From assembly GCA_965223675.1 (NCBI GenBank), contig OZ245013.1, forward strand, positions 2,976,001 through 3,040,000: DNA of 64,000 bases. The letters are read 5' to 3'. The notes under the pieces were generated by a model, which ran no database searches, was not told the origin of the DNA, and was given only the letters and a program-made list of their open reading frames with translations. Below, piece after piece: positions 24,832-32,948 of this stretch (position 1 is its first letter; every line of letters begins with the position of its first letter). This DNA comes from JAGQKC01 sp965223675 (lineage in GTDB: Bacteria > Nitrospirota > Nitrospiria > Nitrospirales > UBA8639). The position numbers and the translations under genes were made by a program.

Positions 24832-25101
24832 ACTGGTGGGAACGTAGTTCTGTCATCCTGAAATAACTGTCGTGGCATTTCGATTAAGATTAGAAAAATA
24901 TGAGCTGTGGGCCTTTTGACGGAAGGTACCCGTTATTTGAAGTTTTTTACTTTGTCTCAATTAAATCTCGACTTAACTGATCGTGCGTGAGATTACTCTC
25001 ATTCTCTGCAGCAAGTTGAGCCTTCGGGAGTAACTTTTTGATGAGTTGACAATACTCCCCACAGCTATCATCCATCTTGCGTCAGGACGTTAGTTAAATC
25101 T

Positions 25102-25755
25102 ATGAATCCAAACGATCAAATTCGAGAATATATTCTTAAATGGTTTTATGAACGAAACACCAACGCAACAAGTCAGTACGGCAAGAAGGGGTCGGCTACT
25201 AAGATCAGTGAGGTAAAGAAAGGCCTCAAGGACTCCCATGGGCTGACTCAACAGCAAGTCATGTCTAATCTCACATACTTAATTGATAAAGGATGGATTA
25301 ATAAATCAGAAATTGAAAAGACAGTACAGGTAAAAGGGGGAACCGTACCTTCAACCGTCACTTGGTACGAAATCTCGTCTGGGGGTATAGATAAAATCGA
25401 AGGAGAATCAGAGTTCAAGGAAGGCGGTAAATATGCTGGCATCAATATCAATGCTACTGGAACGAACGTCATCACATTGGGAGACGGGAATATCGTAAAT
25501 GCCGAATTCGTTGACCTTCACACTGAGCTTTCAAAGTTAAAAAAGGCCGTCGCTGATAGTTCGCTTGACGAATCGCAAAAACTTGATGTCACCGTAGATA
25601 TTGAAAGTCTCAGAGATCAGTTGGTAAAAGCAAATCCTGATAAAACAATCATGGGGCACATATGGTCTAGAGTACGGGACGTGGCAGCAGTAGGTGGGTT
25701 TGCTGATGCTATTCAAAAGATTATTCCTTTGATCTCACCACTTCTACCTTCATAA
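25102..25755 (+). CDS. Winged-helix-like protein with a GDGN segment and helical C-terminus
   Basis: A 217-aa protein I cannot assign to a named family. Residues 1-75 look like a winged-helix domain (IREYILKWFYERNTNA, ISEVKKGLKDSHGLTQQQVM, LTYLIDKGWI). Then comes a glycine-rich beta segment, GININATGTNVITLGDGNIV. A helical hairpin with a charged loop, ELSKLKKAVADSSLDESQ to LVKANPDKT, precedes a hydrophobic C-terminal helix, IQKIIPLISPLLPS. GDGN-like strands followed by such a helical module and hydrophobic tail recur in conflict-system proteins, so a regulator or effector is possible. That is inference only. The flank 24832-25101 has nothing recognisable. Confidence 0.65.
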   Translation: MNPNDQIREYILKWFYERNTNATSQYGKKGSATKISEVKKGLKDSHGLTQQQVMSNLTYLIDKGWINKSEIEKTVQVKGGTVPSTVTWYEISSGGIDKIEGESEFKEGGKYAGININATGTNVITLGDGNIVNAEFVDLHTELSKLKKAVADSSLDESQKLDVTVDIESLRDQLVKANPDKTIMGHIWSRVRDVAAVGGFADAIQKIIPLISPLLPS

Positions 25756-25794
25756 AATACATTGCAGGACTAACAGACCTCTATTTAACCAATG

Positions 25795-25864
25795 CTAACT
25801 ACCCCTATCCCAGAAGCAGGTCCTGAAACAGGTTTCTTGAACGGATCAAAACCCTAAGCCCTTG
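25795..25864 (-). repeat. Degenerate dispersed repeat, inverted copy A
   Basis: These 70 bases match 28366-28435 at about 52 of 70 positions without gaps, sharing GAAACAGGTTTCTTGAA and AAGCCCTTG. Read on the minus strand, AGAAACCTGTTTCAGGACCT resembles the core of the direct copies at 22591 and 23949. The surrounding 25756-26068 holds no convincing gene. Confidence 0.55.
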
Positions 25865-26068
25865 AACCGCATGCCCTTTCTCTCGCCCGATCCGCTAACT
25901 GATGATCAGTGGGTCTGTCCAACTATCACCTACACCTACAGAGGATGGTCTTATCTCTCCCCTTTCAGTCAGCCCCCGCTGTCCAATTACTTAGATTTTA
26001 GATTACACCGCATATATGGGCTGAAATCCGAAAACCACTTTTCCCCATCTCCGAGTGATCCAAATCGC

Positions 26069-26272
26069 TCACCTTCTCTCCAACAACATCGGAAGGATTT
26101 CTTTCTCTTCCTGCTTCAGGCTGGGGTCGGCGCCCTTCGGGTCCCCTAACCTCTGCAACCGCACCACCCGTCGGTCCAGTTCGTACAGCTGTCTGCAGAC
26201 ATTCTTGCTCGCCTCTTCCAGGACAGATGTATCCTTCCTCGAATGCCCATCGCTGTCATTGAGCTTAGTCAT
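26069..26272 (-). CDS. Small charged protein, unknown
   Basis: A possible 67-aa protein starting at the ATG at 26272, nine bases after an AAGGAG site. It is hydrophilic and helical (LEEASKNVCRQLYELDRRVV, SLKQEEKEILPMLL). No family is recognised. The opposite strand also has open frames here (25862-26149 and 26055-26315), but they are Ser/Pro-rich and lack a ribosome site, so I prefer this one. It lies among dispersed repeats, so it may be a remnant. Confidence 0.45.
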   Translation of the reverse strand: MTKLNDSDGHSRKDTSVLEEASKNVCRQLYELDRRVVRLQRLGDPKGADPSLKQEEKEILPMLLERR

Positions 26273-26380
26273 TGGCATTCTCTCCTTATCAAATACGCTC
26301 ACGATCGAGCCATGAGCTGATCAGAATCATTGACCGAAATATTACGTACTTAAATAAATGTGTTTTCATTCTAGTATCGA

Positions 26381-26428
26381 CCCCTGCCCCTAGCCCCCCT
26401 TCTATAACCTGTTTTACGGTATTGGGCC
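26381..26428 (+). repeat. Degenerate dispersed repeat, deleted copy
   Basis: CCCCTAGCCCC, ATAACCTGTTTTA and CGGTATTGGG align in order with 22607-22664, with about a dozen bases missing from the middle. The rest of 26273-26645 shows no gene; a short related segment, GAAGCAGGTCAG, lies near 26519. Confidence 0.45.
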
Positions 26429-26645
26429 GCTAAAGTTTCGACCATCCACTCGCAACTTTACATTCTTTTTACTTTCCTTCATCCGTGATTTCTCTAGCAG
26501 CCGATACAAGACTGGGTCTGAAGCAGGTCAGTCCTTCCCTTGGACTCATTTCACATGGGGAAAATCGTCACTAGTCCAGGTTAGGATTCCATAGTATGAT
26601 GAAAAGTTGTACCGAGGTATTACTTCAATCAGAGGAGGTAGGTAA

Positions 26646-27095
26646 GTGAGAGAAGGAAAGTCCAATTTTATTGTATTCGTCACGGTTCTGGCCTTGGTTA
26701 TCGGCACTGTTCCGGGTTCTTTGATGGCCGTTTTTGCAAACTCCAACCCTGATCTGGAGTTGGTGGTCAAAGTCAATGAAAAGGGGTTCTTCGACGAGAA
26801 GAATAGGCTACTTGGACCCAAAAACCCTTTGAAGGTTTCGAAAGGGAAAACTGTCAAGATCGTCTTCGTGTTTGATGAAGCACTGAAAAGTCTCGCAGTT
26901 GGTGATGTTCATCAATTAGCCATTACCGCTCATGATGGCTGGATTGTTGAGACTGAAAAGATTTGGTTTTTTAATCGGAAAACCAGTGTGACGTTCATCG
27001 CTGGAGAAAATGGACGGAAACAGTACCGAGGATACTGTATTGTCGACTGCATCGGAATGGACAATCTGAACAATCTTGTCATTAAGATTGGATAA
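26646..27095 (+). CDS. Secreted cupredoxin-like protein
   Basis: A 149-aa protein starting at a GTG (26646) preceded by AGAGGAGG. A signal peptide (FIVFVTVLALVIGTVPGSLM) precedes a beta-sandwich-like domain beginning LELVVKVNEKGFFDE, with KVSKGKTVKIVFVFDE, GDVHQLAITAHDG and a C-terminal YCIVDCIGMDN. The His in the middle and the Cys/Cys/Met cluster near the end resemble copper-binding cupredoxins and the CuA loop of oxidase subunit II, though the spacing is not canonical. A periplasmic copper electron carrier is plausible. There is no obvious partner gene next to it; a HigA remnant follows immediately. Confidence 0.65.
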   Translation: MREGKSNFIVFVTVLALVIGTVPGSLMAVFANSNPDLELVVKVNEKGFFDEKNRLLGPKNPLKVSKGKTVKIVFVFDEALKSLAVGDVHQLAITAHDGWIVETEKIWFFNRKTSVTFIAGENGRKQYRGYCIVDCIGMDNLNNLVIKIG

Positions 27096-27096
27096 G

Positions 27097-27213
27097 GCGA
27101 GGAATTGCAGCCGACTCTGCGTTAGATCTTGCCAAAACCCTGAGAACCTTTGCGAAACTTTGAATGAGACCTATAATTTCGCTCAAGCTGTGAAGCACCG
27201 CAAATCAGCTTAA
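27097..27213 (+). pseudogene. HigA-type antitoxin remnant 1
   Basis: Bases 27097-27213 correspond to the last third of a HigA-like antitoxin. RGIAADSALDLAKTLRTFAKL is followed by a frame break, then TYNFAQAVKHRKSA and a stop. The remnant at 31358 has ITANSALDLGKAIGTFAKFW and TYDLAQATKRRKTA. About 14 bases are missing in the middle compared with that copy. The N-terminus and the toxin gene are absent. Confidence 0.6.
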
Positions 27214-27239
27214 ATGTGGATGAGAGTCGTATGGAGCGG

Positions 27240-27533
27240 TTAAGACTTTCCGCTTTCTTTGATGTAATATCGAGCTCGTTTTACTTTGTCGAGACAATTG
27301 GGATATTTACCAAATTGCTGTTGAACCTTGGCGGCACTGAGCAGGCTCGCTGCCTTGGTCCAGTCAATAGATCCATCGATCCCCTCTGCCTTCCCGTAGT
27401 CTAGTTCCTCGTACGCCACCTTCAAGCCCTTGTCACATTGACTCGCTAGCTCAGGATTGTGGGGAGCGCCAGCACAGCCCGAAACAATCAGGGGTAGGCT
27501 CACAACGATTACATACGTCCACCACTTGTCCAT
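27240..27533 (-). CDS. Small lipoprotein, unknown
   Basis: A 97-aa protein with a clear lipoprotein signal (VVSLPLIVSGC, Cys20). The mature part is short and helical with two cysteines (ELASQCDKGLKVAYEEL, FGKYPNCLDKVKRARYYI), perhaps forming a disulphide and a single TPR-like hairpin. An AGAGAGG-like site precedes the ATG. No family is recognised. It is transcribed convergently to the cupredoxin-like gene and divergently from the acetyltransferase region. Confidence 0.75.
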   Translation of the reverse strand: MDKWWTYVIVVSLPLIVSGCAGAPHNPELASQCDKGLKVAYEELDYGKAEGIDGSIDWTKAASLLSAAKVQQQFGKYPNCLDKVKRARYYIKESGKS

Positions 27534-27778
27534 AAAAGACCTCTCTCTATGGTAAGTTGTCTAACTTTCTGTGATCTCTGTTCTTTACAATGTTTTCTTT
27601 TGAACGGTTTTTATTTTATCGGTCTCTTCGGTATCACCATTAAATTAGCTAAAAAAAGAACAAGAGAGCACAACGAGTTTATTGACCTTTTTATTCCAGG
27701 TCATTCGTTCGTTAACGAGAATTTGCTGGTGGTGGACTCATCCCCGTCTCAAACCATCCCTTGTGAGATTTTTCAGTC

Positions 27779-28309
27779 ATGCATATCCGCCTAGCCACGA
27801 TCCTTGATCGAGACGATATCCGTGAGGTCTATTTGTCTGCATTCCCAGAAGGCGAAAGAGAGATTGTCTCAAGGCTTGCGGTCAATCTGCTTTTAGAAGA
27901 AACCACTCCTCAAACAATCTCGTTAGTAGCTGAAATCGAAGGTGCTGTCGTCGGGCATGTAGCTTTCAGTCCGGTGACCATGGATAGCCAAGAGAACGTG
28001 CAGGGCTATATTTTGGCACCGATTGCAGTCAAACCCGAGTATCAAAAGCGTCGCATTGGGTCAACACTCATCGAACATGGCATGCAACAGTTATTAACAA
28101 TAGGTGTACATATCCTCTTTGTGTATGGCGATCAGACATTTTACGGCAGGTTTGGCTTTAGAGCGGATGTTGCTGGTCGATACACGCCACCTTACAAGCT
28201 TCACTATCCTTATGGATGGCAGGCCATCGCTCTCAATAAATGTCGTCTCGAACAATCGCCTGTCAAAATAGCTTGCGTGACATCTTTATGCGATCCTACA
28301 TTATGGTAA
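27779..28309 (+). CDS. GNAT-family N-acetyltransferase
   Basis: A 176-aa acetyl-CoA-dependent acetyltransferase. The N-terminus MHIRLATILDRDDIREVYL, the strand VVGHVAFSPVTM, and the acetyl-CoA loop LAPIAVKPEYQKRRIGSTLI (with the Q-x-x-R-x-G motif) are typical, followed by YGRFGF near the end. This subgroup with FYGRFGF is often annotated as a YhbS-like acetyltransferase; the substrate is unknown. It lies alone in the accessory zone, and the upstream 230 bases contain no convincing gene. Confidence 0.88.
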   Translation: MHIRLATILDRDDIREVYLSAFPEGEREIVSRLAVNLLLEETTPQTISLVAEIEGAVVGHVAFSPVTMDSQENVQGYILAPIAVKPEYQKRRIGSTLIEHGMQQLLTIGVHILFVYGDQTFYGRFGFRADVAGRYTPPYKLHYPYGWQAIALNKCRLEQSPVKIACVTSLCDPTLW

Positions 28310-28365
28310 ACACGCTGCTAGGGTTGGTCCCCTTAAGTTAGAATTGAATTAAAAATTTGAGCTTC

Positions 28366-28435
28366 CTGATTACCCATCTAGAGGAAGCAGCTCTCGAAAC
28401 AGGTTTCTTGAATACATCAAGATCAGAAGCCCTTG
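28366..28435 (-). repeat. Degenerate dispersed repeat, inverted copy B
   Basis: An ungapped 70-base match (about 74 percent) to 25795-25864, in the same orientation. The two copies bracket the small charged ORF, the cupredoxin-like gene, the HigA remnant, the lipoprotein and the acetyltransferase gene. Confidence 0.55.
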
Positions 28436-28515
28436 TAGCTGCAAGGTCCACTGACTAATGATTAAGGAAGAGAAAAAGCTTGAGGGGGTCAGATAGATTT
28501 TCATCTAAACGACAC

Positions 28516-28542
28516 GGGCCTGCCCGTTCGGAGGGCAGGCCC
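28516..28542. other. Perfect 10-bp hairpin downstream of the protease gene
   Basis: GGGCCTGCCC (28516-28525) pairs with GGGCAGGCCC (28533-28542) around a 7-base loop. It lies 47 bases past the stop of the minus-strand protease gene. No U-tract follows on either strand, so it may stabilise the transcript end rather than terminate it intrinsically. Confidence 0.5.
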
Positions 28543-28588
28543 AGCCTGTCATTTTCTTCGATTATTGAAACCTGAAAACGCGTGTATG

Positions 28589-29878
28589 CTAGAACGTCGA
28601 TACATCAAGCAATGGCTCTTTGACGCCATCGGGGTCATCCACATTATTCCAATTCATATTTCCCGACGTTTCCAAGGCTGATTGTACCTGCGACGGAGTC
28701 GCATCTGGATTGAGTGATTTATAGAGAGCAGCGGCGCCAGCCACATGAGGAGACGCCATCGATGTCCCACTAATCGTGTGATACCCACCATCGTTCCAGG
28801 TTGATTCGATGCAGACTCCTGGCGCGATGACATCAACGGTGCTACCGTAATTACTAAAATTCGCCAGGGTATCATCTTCATCTACCCGGCATGTCGCGCT
28901 CCCGACCCCACCGATCGCACCATCAAAATCCGCTAATGCCGAGACCGTTATCACTTCATCGTAGCCGGAAGGCGCTTCATTGCCGGCATCGGTCGACGAA
29001 TTTCCTGCCGCCACTACATAGGTCACTCCCGCCGACACCGAGTTACAGATGGCTTCGCGTAATCCGCCATCGGTACAGGAATCATTCGGTCCTCGGCTGC
29101 CACCAAGACTCATGTTTGCCACTTCAATGACGCTTGCATGGGCCGTCACATAATCAATGCCACAAATGACTGAACTCCAGCTCCCACTGCCGTTGTTATT
29201 CAGCACACGAACCGCCCACAAACGAGCACCCGGTGCCACACCCACTACGCCGAAATCATTATCCATAGCGCCAATCGTTCCAGCCACGTGTGTGCCATGG
29301 CCATTTCCATCAGCATATCGATTAGATGGACCATTCGAACAATTCATGCCACCCACGATGTTCAAATCCTCATGATTCGCAATTCCGGTATCAATCACGG
29401 CCACGTCGACGTCAACAGTCCCCAATCCATTTCCAGCTTGGGTACTGCTCTGGTCTCCATGAATTCGAGAAATTCCTGTCGGGATCGTCTGTGGGTCCGA
29501 TGGAGGATCGCCTCCATCCCCCCCGCCACAAGGAGGAGTTCCACACGGAGGCTTGCTCATCGTGACGTAACGATCCTTAACCACCGACATGACACGGGTA
29601 TCCTGACGTAAGACAGACAGTCTGGCCTTTGGAACCCGAGCCGAAAATCCATTGAGAGCATGCCGATACATATGGGTAAGGCCTAAACCATGCTGAGCCA
29701 CCATTTGCGGGGCCACAACTGATGCTCGAACTTGGGGATGCAGTTTAATGATGTAATGATCAGGAACGTGACCTTGCTCAGGGGCCATACCCCAACTGGT
29801 TGCATCCAGCCCCGTCATCCCGACACCCATGAGCACACCACTTAGAAGCCACGCATAAACCCGCAATGATCCTCTCAT
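28589..29878 (-). CDS. Secreted subtilisin-like serine protease (S8)
   Basis: A 429-aa preproenzyme. A signal peptide (about 1-28) is followed by an I9-type propeptide (HYIIKLHPQVRASVVAPQ to SVVKDRYV), a Gly/Pro/Cys-rich linker at 108-130, and the catalytic domain. The triad is visible as AVIDTG with Asp163, GNGHGTHVAG with His194 and GTSMASPHVAG with Ser373. The oxyanion Asn293 lies in VAAGNSS. The family cuts peptide bonds with broad specificity outside the cell. The chain stops shortly after the catalytic domain, so there is no cell anchor. An AAGGAGG-like site precedes the ATG. Confidence 0.94.
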   Translation of the reverse strand: MRGSLRVYAWLLSGVLMGVGMTGLDATSWGMAPEQGHVPDHYIIKLHPQVRASVVAPQMVAQHGLGLTHMYRHALNGFSARVPKARLSVLRQDTRVMSVVKDRYVTMSKPPCGTPPCGGGDGGDPPSDPQTIPTGISRIHGDQSSTQAGNGLGTVDVDVAVIDTGIANHEDLNIVGGMNCSNGPSNRYADGNGHGTHVAGTIGAMDNDFGVVGVAPGARLWAVRVLNNNGSGSWSSVICGIDYVTAHASVIEVANMSLGGSRGPNDSCTDGGLREAICNSVSAGVTYVVAAGNSSTDAGNEAPSGYDEVITVSALADFDGAIGGVGSATCRVDEDDTLANFSNYGSTVDVIAPGVCIESTWNDGGYHTISGTSMASPHVAGAAALYKSLNPDATPSQVQSALETSGNMNWNNVDDPDGVKEPLLDVSTF

Positions 29879-30086
29879 ACCTTCTCCTCCCTATCGTGTT
29901 GTTTGTGATTAAATATAGTAGATATTACTAATCCTTGTCGGTCGAAGAGGGAAAAAGATGGACAACGTGGAACAAAAAAAGAAATGTGGTCACAAGACCT
30001 ATTAATCAGGAACCTTCAACAACTGATCGTAATCAGTAGGTTGTGAATGAACAGGAGAGAAGATTTAAGGAAATGCTGAAAGCTTT

Positions 30087-30120
30087 TTCTTGCCCCACCG
30101 GCTTTGACAGGGGGCAAGAA
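30087..30120. other. Perfect 10-bp hairpin between minus-strand genes
   Basis: TTCTTGCCCC (30087-30096) pairs with GGGGCAAGAA (30111-30120) with a 14-base loop. It lies 39 bases beyond the stop of the 30159-30539 gene. No T-run follows on the minus strand. The remainder of 29879-30158 holds only the probable protease promoter region. Confidence 0.4.
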
Positions 30121-30158
30121 AGCCTACTGAGTATGAGGTAATGCAAAAACAAGAGGCC

Positions 30159-30539
30159 TTACTCTTCTTCAGGTTTGTGACCACGACCATGTTGCTTCCT
30201 GGCCTTCGCACGTCCACGCTGCCCATGCTCGCCGGCTACATCATCCGCCCGATCCAATCCACGTACTTGTGACTCTCCAGCATTGCCTTGTCCCACCCCA
30301 TCGGGTCTGGCCTTGCGCTTCCCGCCACCTTTTGCACCATGAAGCTTTTTCCCTTTTCCTCCCCCTTTTTTCACGAGGGTGAATGGAGTGGAGTGCTCGG
30401 TGAAATCAATCGTCCATTGACTTTGAACCTTCACGACGTTTGACCGAAGAATCCCCGCTTGGCTATCTGGCGTAAAGATCCCACAAAACAAGGCTACTCC
30501 AAACAATACAATGAACGGTACATGTAATTTTCTCATCAA
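30159..30539 (-). CDS. Secreted Gly/Lys-rich basic protein
   Basis: A 126-aa protein with a signal peptide (VPFIVLFGVALFCGIFTPDS, cleavage near QAG). A short structured stretch, VVKVQSQWTIDFTEHSTPF, follows. The remainder is very basic and glycine-rich and ends in a segment, VRGLDRADDVAGEHGQRGRA. That segment resembles ones seen in other bacterial secreted proteins of unknown function. It is probably disordered and surface-associated. No partner genes are evident. Confidence 0.65.
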   Translation of the reverse strand: MMRKLHVPFIVLFGVALFCGIFTPDSQAGILRSNVVKVQSQWTIDFTEHSTPFTLVKKGGGKGKKLHGAKGGGKRKARPDGVGQGNAGESQVRGLDRADDVAGEHGQRGRAKARKQHGRGHKPEEE

Positions 30540-30634
30540 TGATCCCTTTCGTTTAGTGTTGTTCTCTCTATTTCACGGATAATATCCCTCGTAGAATTGG
30601 CGATGATTGTTAAAAGCTTCTCCATAACTCAAGA

Positions 30635-30985
30635 TTACCAGTGCCAACCCCAAAACCTGATGCCTATAAATAGCACCCCGAGGCATACTAAACCTATCCC
30701 GATTCCCCCTAGAAACTTCTGTTCGATGCCATGTATTAGTTTAAATTCCTGATCAAATGTTGAAAGACCCACGACATTCTTGCGATAGAGTATCTTTAAC
30801 CCCGGATACCCCCCATTCCAGGTTCTCGCGACTAAATTCAGGGTGGCCCAAAGGTCAGGGCGCTCGTGCTGGATCCAATTCGCAAGCTTACGGGCTTTTC
30901 GAGATATTTGAATATCCATGAAAAACGCGTAGAGTATTGAGGCTCCGGCCAGCGACACCAAGACCTTAATTTGGGGGCTCGTCAT
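30635..30985 (-). CDS. Two-helix membrane protein, unknown
   Basis: A 116-aa protein with a transmembrane helix at each end (KVLVSLAGASILYAFFM and GGIGIGLVCLGVLFIGIRFW). A soluble middle of about 70 residues contains WIQHERPDLWATLNLVARTW. The family is not recognised, although related-looking short proteins with a 'HERPDLW' segment occur in many proteobacteria. It has no obvious operon partner. Confidence 0.65.
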   Translation of the reverse strand: MTSPQIKVLVSLAGASILYAFFMDIQISRKARKLANWIQHERPDLWATLNLVARTWNGGYPGLKILYRKNVVGLSTFDQEFKLIHGIEQKFLGGIGIGLVCLGVLFIGIRFWGWHW

Positions 30986-31357
30986 ATTGAAAACCCATCT
31001 GTATATAAGTCTAAATTTTTCATTTTGCTTAGCTTGGTCTTTTGTTCAAGGCCTGTTTTATCTGATTCGCCATCTACAAAGATTGCCAATGTAATGAACG
31101 GGAGAACCATGGGTAACTTTTATCTATATCGGAAATTACGGCGAAAACCTTCTTCAGGCGATCCGTCTCAGACGGTGTGAAATAGCTTAGATGTCGAAAA
31201 GGTCATTCCTAGAGTGAGGAATACCTAAGCGCCACCACCTTCTGTAGATGTTCGACCTACAGGTCCAGTTCGCCCATCTGCCGCCTCACTTCTTCCATTC
31301 CTCCAGGGAGCAACCCAGTATCCTCCCAGTGCCTCACTCTTAGGGACGATGACGAAT

Positions 31358-31596
31358 CTTGAATATGTTGAGGAATTTCTTGAGCCCGCGCTGGCATCAA
31401 TCAAACTCAATTTGCTCAAAAGCTGGGCTGGACATGCACACGGCTCAACGAACTCATTATTAAAGGAAGGCGAAGAATTACAGCCAACTCTGCGTTAGAT
31501 CTGGGCAAGGCAATCGGAACATTCGCTAAGTTTTGGATGAATCTTCAAGCTACCTATGATCTCGCTCAAGCCACAAAGCGTCGAAAAACAGCTTAA
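31358..31596 (+). pseudogene. HigA-type antitoxin remnant 2
   Basis: EYVEEFLEPA is followed, after a one-base frameshift near 31391, by GINQTQFAQKLGWTCTRLNE, then ITANSALDLGKAIGTFAKFW and TYDLAQATKRRKTA with a stop at 31594. This is the body of a HigA/XRE antitoxin (GINQTQFAQKLGW is the helix-turn-helix). The N-terminus is missing and no HigB toxin is visible upstream. The sequence 30986-31357 has no convincing gene. Confidence 0.7.
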
Positions 31597-31715
31597 TGGG
31601 ATTGATGGTGAGAGACGTAGGCTACCTCACTCCTCAGCCCCAGAATCCCTCACTGGTCTTCCCCTGCTTTTGCGGACACTTTGAAATAGGTTCATAATGA
31701 GCCAGGAGGTGTGTC

Positions 31716-32015
31716 ATGCAAACACGGAGAAGATTTACCAAAGAGTTTAAGCGTGAGGCGGTCCAGATGGTCCGAGGCGCAGATTGCTCGATCCAACAAG
31801 TGGCCACTGATCTCGGGATTCATGCCAATGTGCTGAGTCGATGGTGTCGGGAACACGAACGTGAGGGGTTCGATGCCTTTCAGGGGCAGGGCGTTCCTCG
31901 CGATGCAGAGCTGACTCGACTGAAGCGGGAATTAGCCCGGGTGAAGCGAGAACGGGATTTTTTAAAAGACGCGGCGGCGTTCTTTGCCAAGGCGTCGCAG
32001 CCAGGTAGGCCATGA
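31716..32015 (+). CDS. IS3-family OrfA (transposase DNA-binding subunit)
   Basis: A 99-aa protein with a helix-turn-helix (RRRFTKEFKREAVQMVRGAD, IQQVATDLGIHANVLSRW) and a Leu-zipper-like C-terminus (LTRLKRELARVKRERDFLKD). This matches OrfA of the IS3 family, which binds the terminal repeats. The start follows AGGAGG. It overlaps orfB by 4 bases (ATGA). Confidence 0.92.
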   Translation: MQTRRRFTKEFKREAVQMVRGADCSIQQVATDLGIHANVLSRWCREHEREGFDAFQGQGVPRDAELTRLKRELARVKRERDFLKDAAAFFAKASQPGRP

Positions 32016-32863
32016 TTCAACGCTGCCGCCAACACTTTCCAATCCGAATGATGTGTCGCCTCTTGCGGGTCTCACCCAGTGGCTACTATGCCTGCCAGAT
32101 ACGTCCGAAGAGTCGACGGGCTCAGGAGAATGCCGAATTGACACAAGCCATTCAACGGATTCATGCCCAAAGTGATGCGGTGTATGGCAGTCCCAAGGTC
32201 TGGAGGACCTTGCAGCGTGAGGGACAGCCTTGCGGCAAACATCGCGTGGCCCGCCTGATGAAACAAGCGGGGCTTCAAGGGATCCCCGCCAAAAAGCGCT
32301 GGCGAGGCCGCAAGGCGGGACAACGGCCCGAAGGGGTCAGCAATCAACTCGCCCGTGACTTTTCCGCGGCCACGCCCAACACCAAATGGGTGACGGATAT
32401 CACGTATATTCGGACGGCAGAGGGCTGGCTCTACTTGGCCGTGGGCTTAGACTTATGCTCTCGGCAGGTCATTGGCTGGTCGATGCAGCCGACATTAGGG
32501 CGTGAGTTGGTGATCCAAGCCGTGCTCATGGCCGTGTGGCAACGGACAACCCCGGACGCGGTTATTCTGCATTCGGATCGGGGAACGCAGTATACCGCCG
32601 ACGAGTTTCAGGAGTTCCTGAGCAAGCATAGGATCGTGAGTAGCATGAGTGGCGTGGGCAATTGTTATGACAATGCGGTGGCCGAAAGCTTCTTTGGTTT
32701 ACTGAAACGCGAACGCGTCAATCGGCGACGCTATGACACCCGAGCCGAAGCGCGGGCCGATGTGTTTGACTATATCGAACGGTTTTATAATCGACAACGA
32801 TGCCACTCCTACACCAATGGAGTAGCGCCAGCAGTCTATGGAAAACGACTCCAAAACTCTTAA
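32012..32863 (+). CDS. IS3-family OrfB (DDE transposase)
   Basis: A 283-aa integrase-fold transposase. An HTH_21-type region (AHAQSDAVYGSPKVWRTL-like) precedes an rve domain with the catalytic residues in WVTDITYI (first Asp), HSDRGTQY (second Asp) and NCYDNAVAESFFGLLK (Glu), followed by YIERFYNRQRCHS. All catalytic positions are present, so the element may be active. It is translated from its own ATG overlapping the orfA stop. A frame-fused OrfAB is blocked by a TAG at 32006 in the -1 frame. Confidence 0.94.
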   Translation: MIQRCRQHFPIRMMCRLLRVSPSGYYACQIRPKSRRAQENAELTQAIQRIHAQSDAVYGSPKVWRTLQREGQPCGKHRVARLMKQAGLQGIPAKKRWRGRKAGQRPEGVSNQLARDFSAATPNTKWVTDITYIRTAEGWLYLAVGLDLCSRQVIGWSMQPTLGRELVIQAVLMAVWQRTTPDAVILHSDRGTQYTADEFQEFLSKHRIVSSMSGVGNCYDNAVAESFFGLLKRERVNRRRYDTRAEARADVFDYIERFYNRQRCHSYTNGVAPAVYGKRLQNS

Positions 32864-32948
32864 CTCACCTGTCCACGAAATCGGGGGAAGACCAACGTCT
32901 CAGTGTAGGAACAGTAACTAACCCCGCGCGATTCCCCACTTCAAACAT

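Larger units (their letters stand above)
31654..32894 (+). mobile_element. IS3-family insertion sequence
   Basis: A 1241-bp element with orfA and orfB. Imperfect 25-bp terminal inverted repeats are TGGTCTTCCCCTG... at 31654-31678 and its partner at 32870-32894, which ends ...GGGGGAAGACCA. Twenty-one of 25 bases match by eye. The element is more GC-rich than its flanks, which suggests recent arrival from another background. I see no clear target duplication: the left flank is TCAC and the right flank ACGT. Confidence 0.88.

Noticed and set aside
25862..26149. Plus-strand ORF (95 aa, Pro/Ser-rich)
   Set aside because: No ribosome site or family; overlaps a minus-strand ORF with an AAGGAG site.
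27549..27794. Plus-strand ORF (81 aa, Cys/Phe-rich) before the acetyltransferase
   Set aside because: No ribosome site, composition typical of noncoding sequence, and it overlaps the real gene start.
30971..31180. Plus-strand ORF (69 aa)
   Set aside because: No recognisable signal, low coding quality, and it lies in the promoter region of the minus-strand gene.
31958..32008. Possible -1 programmed frameshift (TTTTTTA and TTTAAAA in frame) making an OrfAB fusion in the IS3 element
   Set aside because: In the -1 frame a TAG at 32006-32008 comes before the orfB ATG at 32012, so no fusion can be made; ATGA coupling explains orfB translation.
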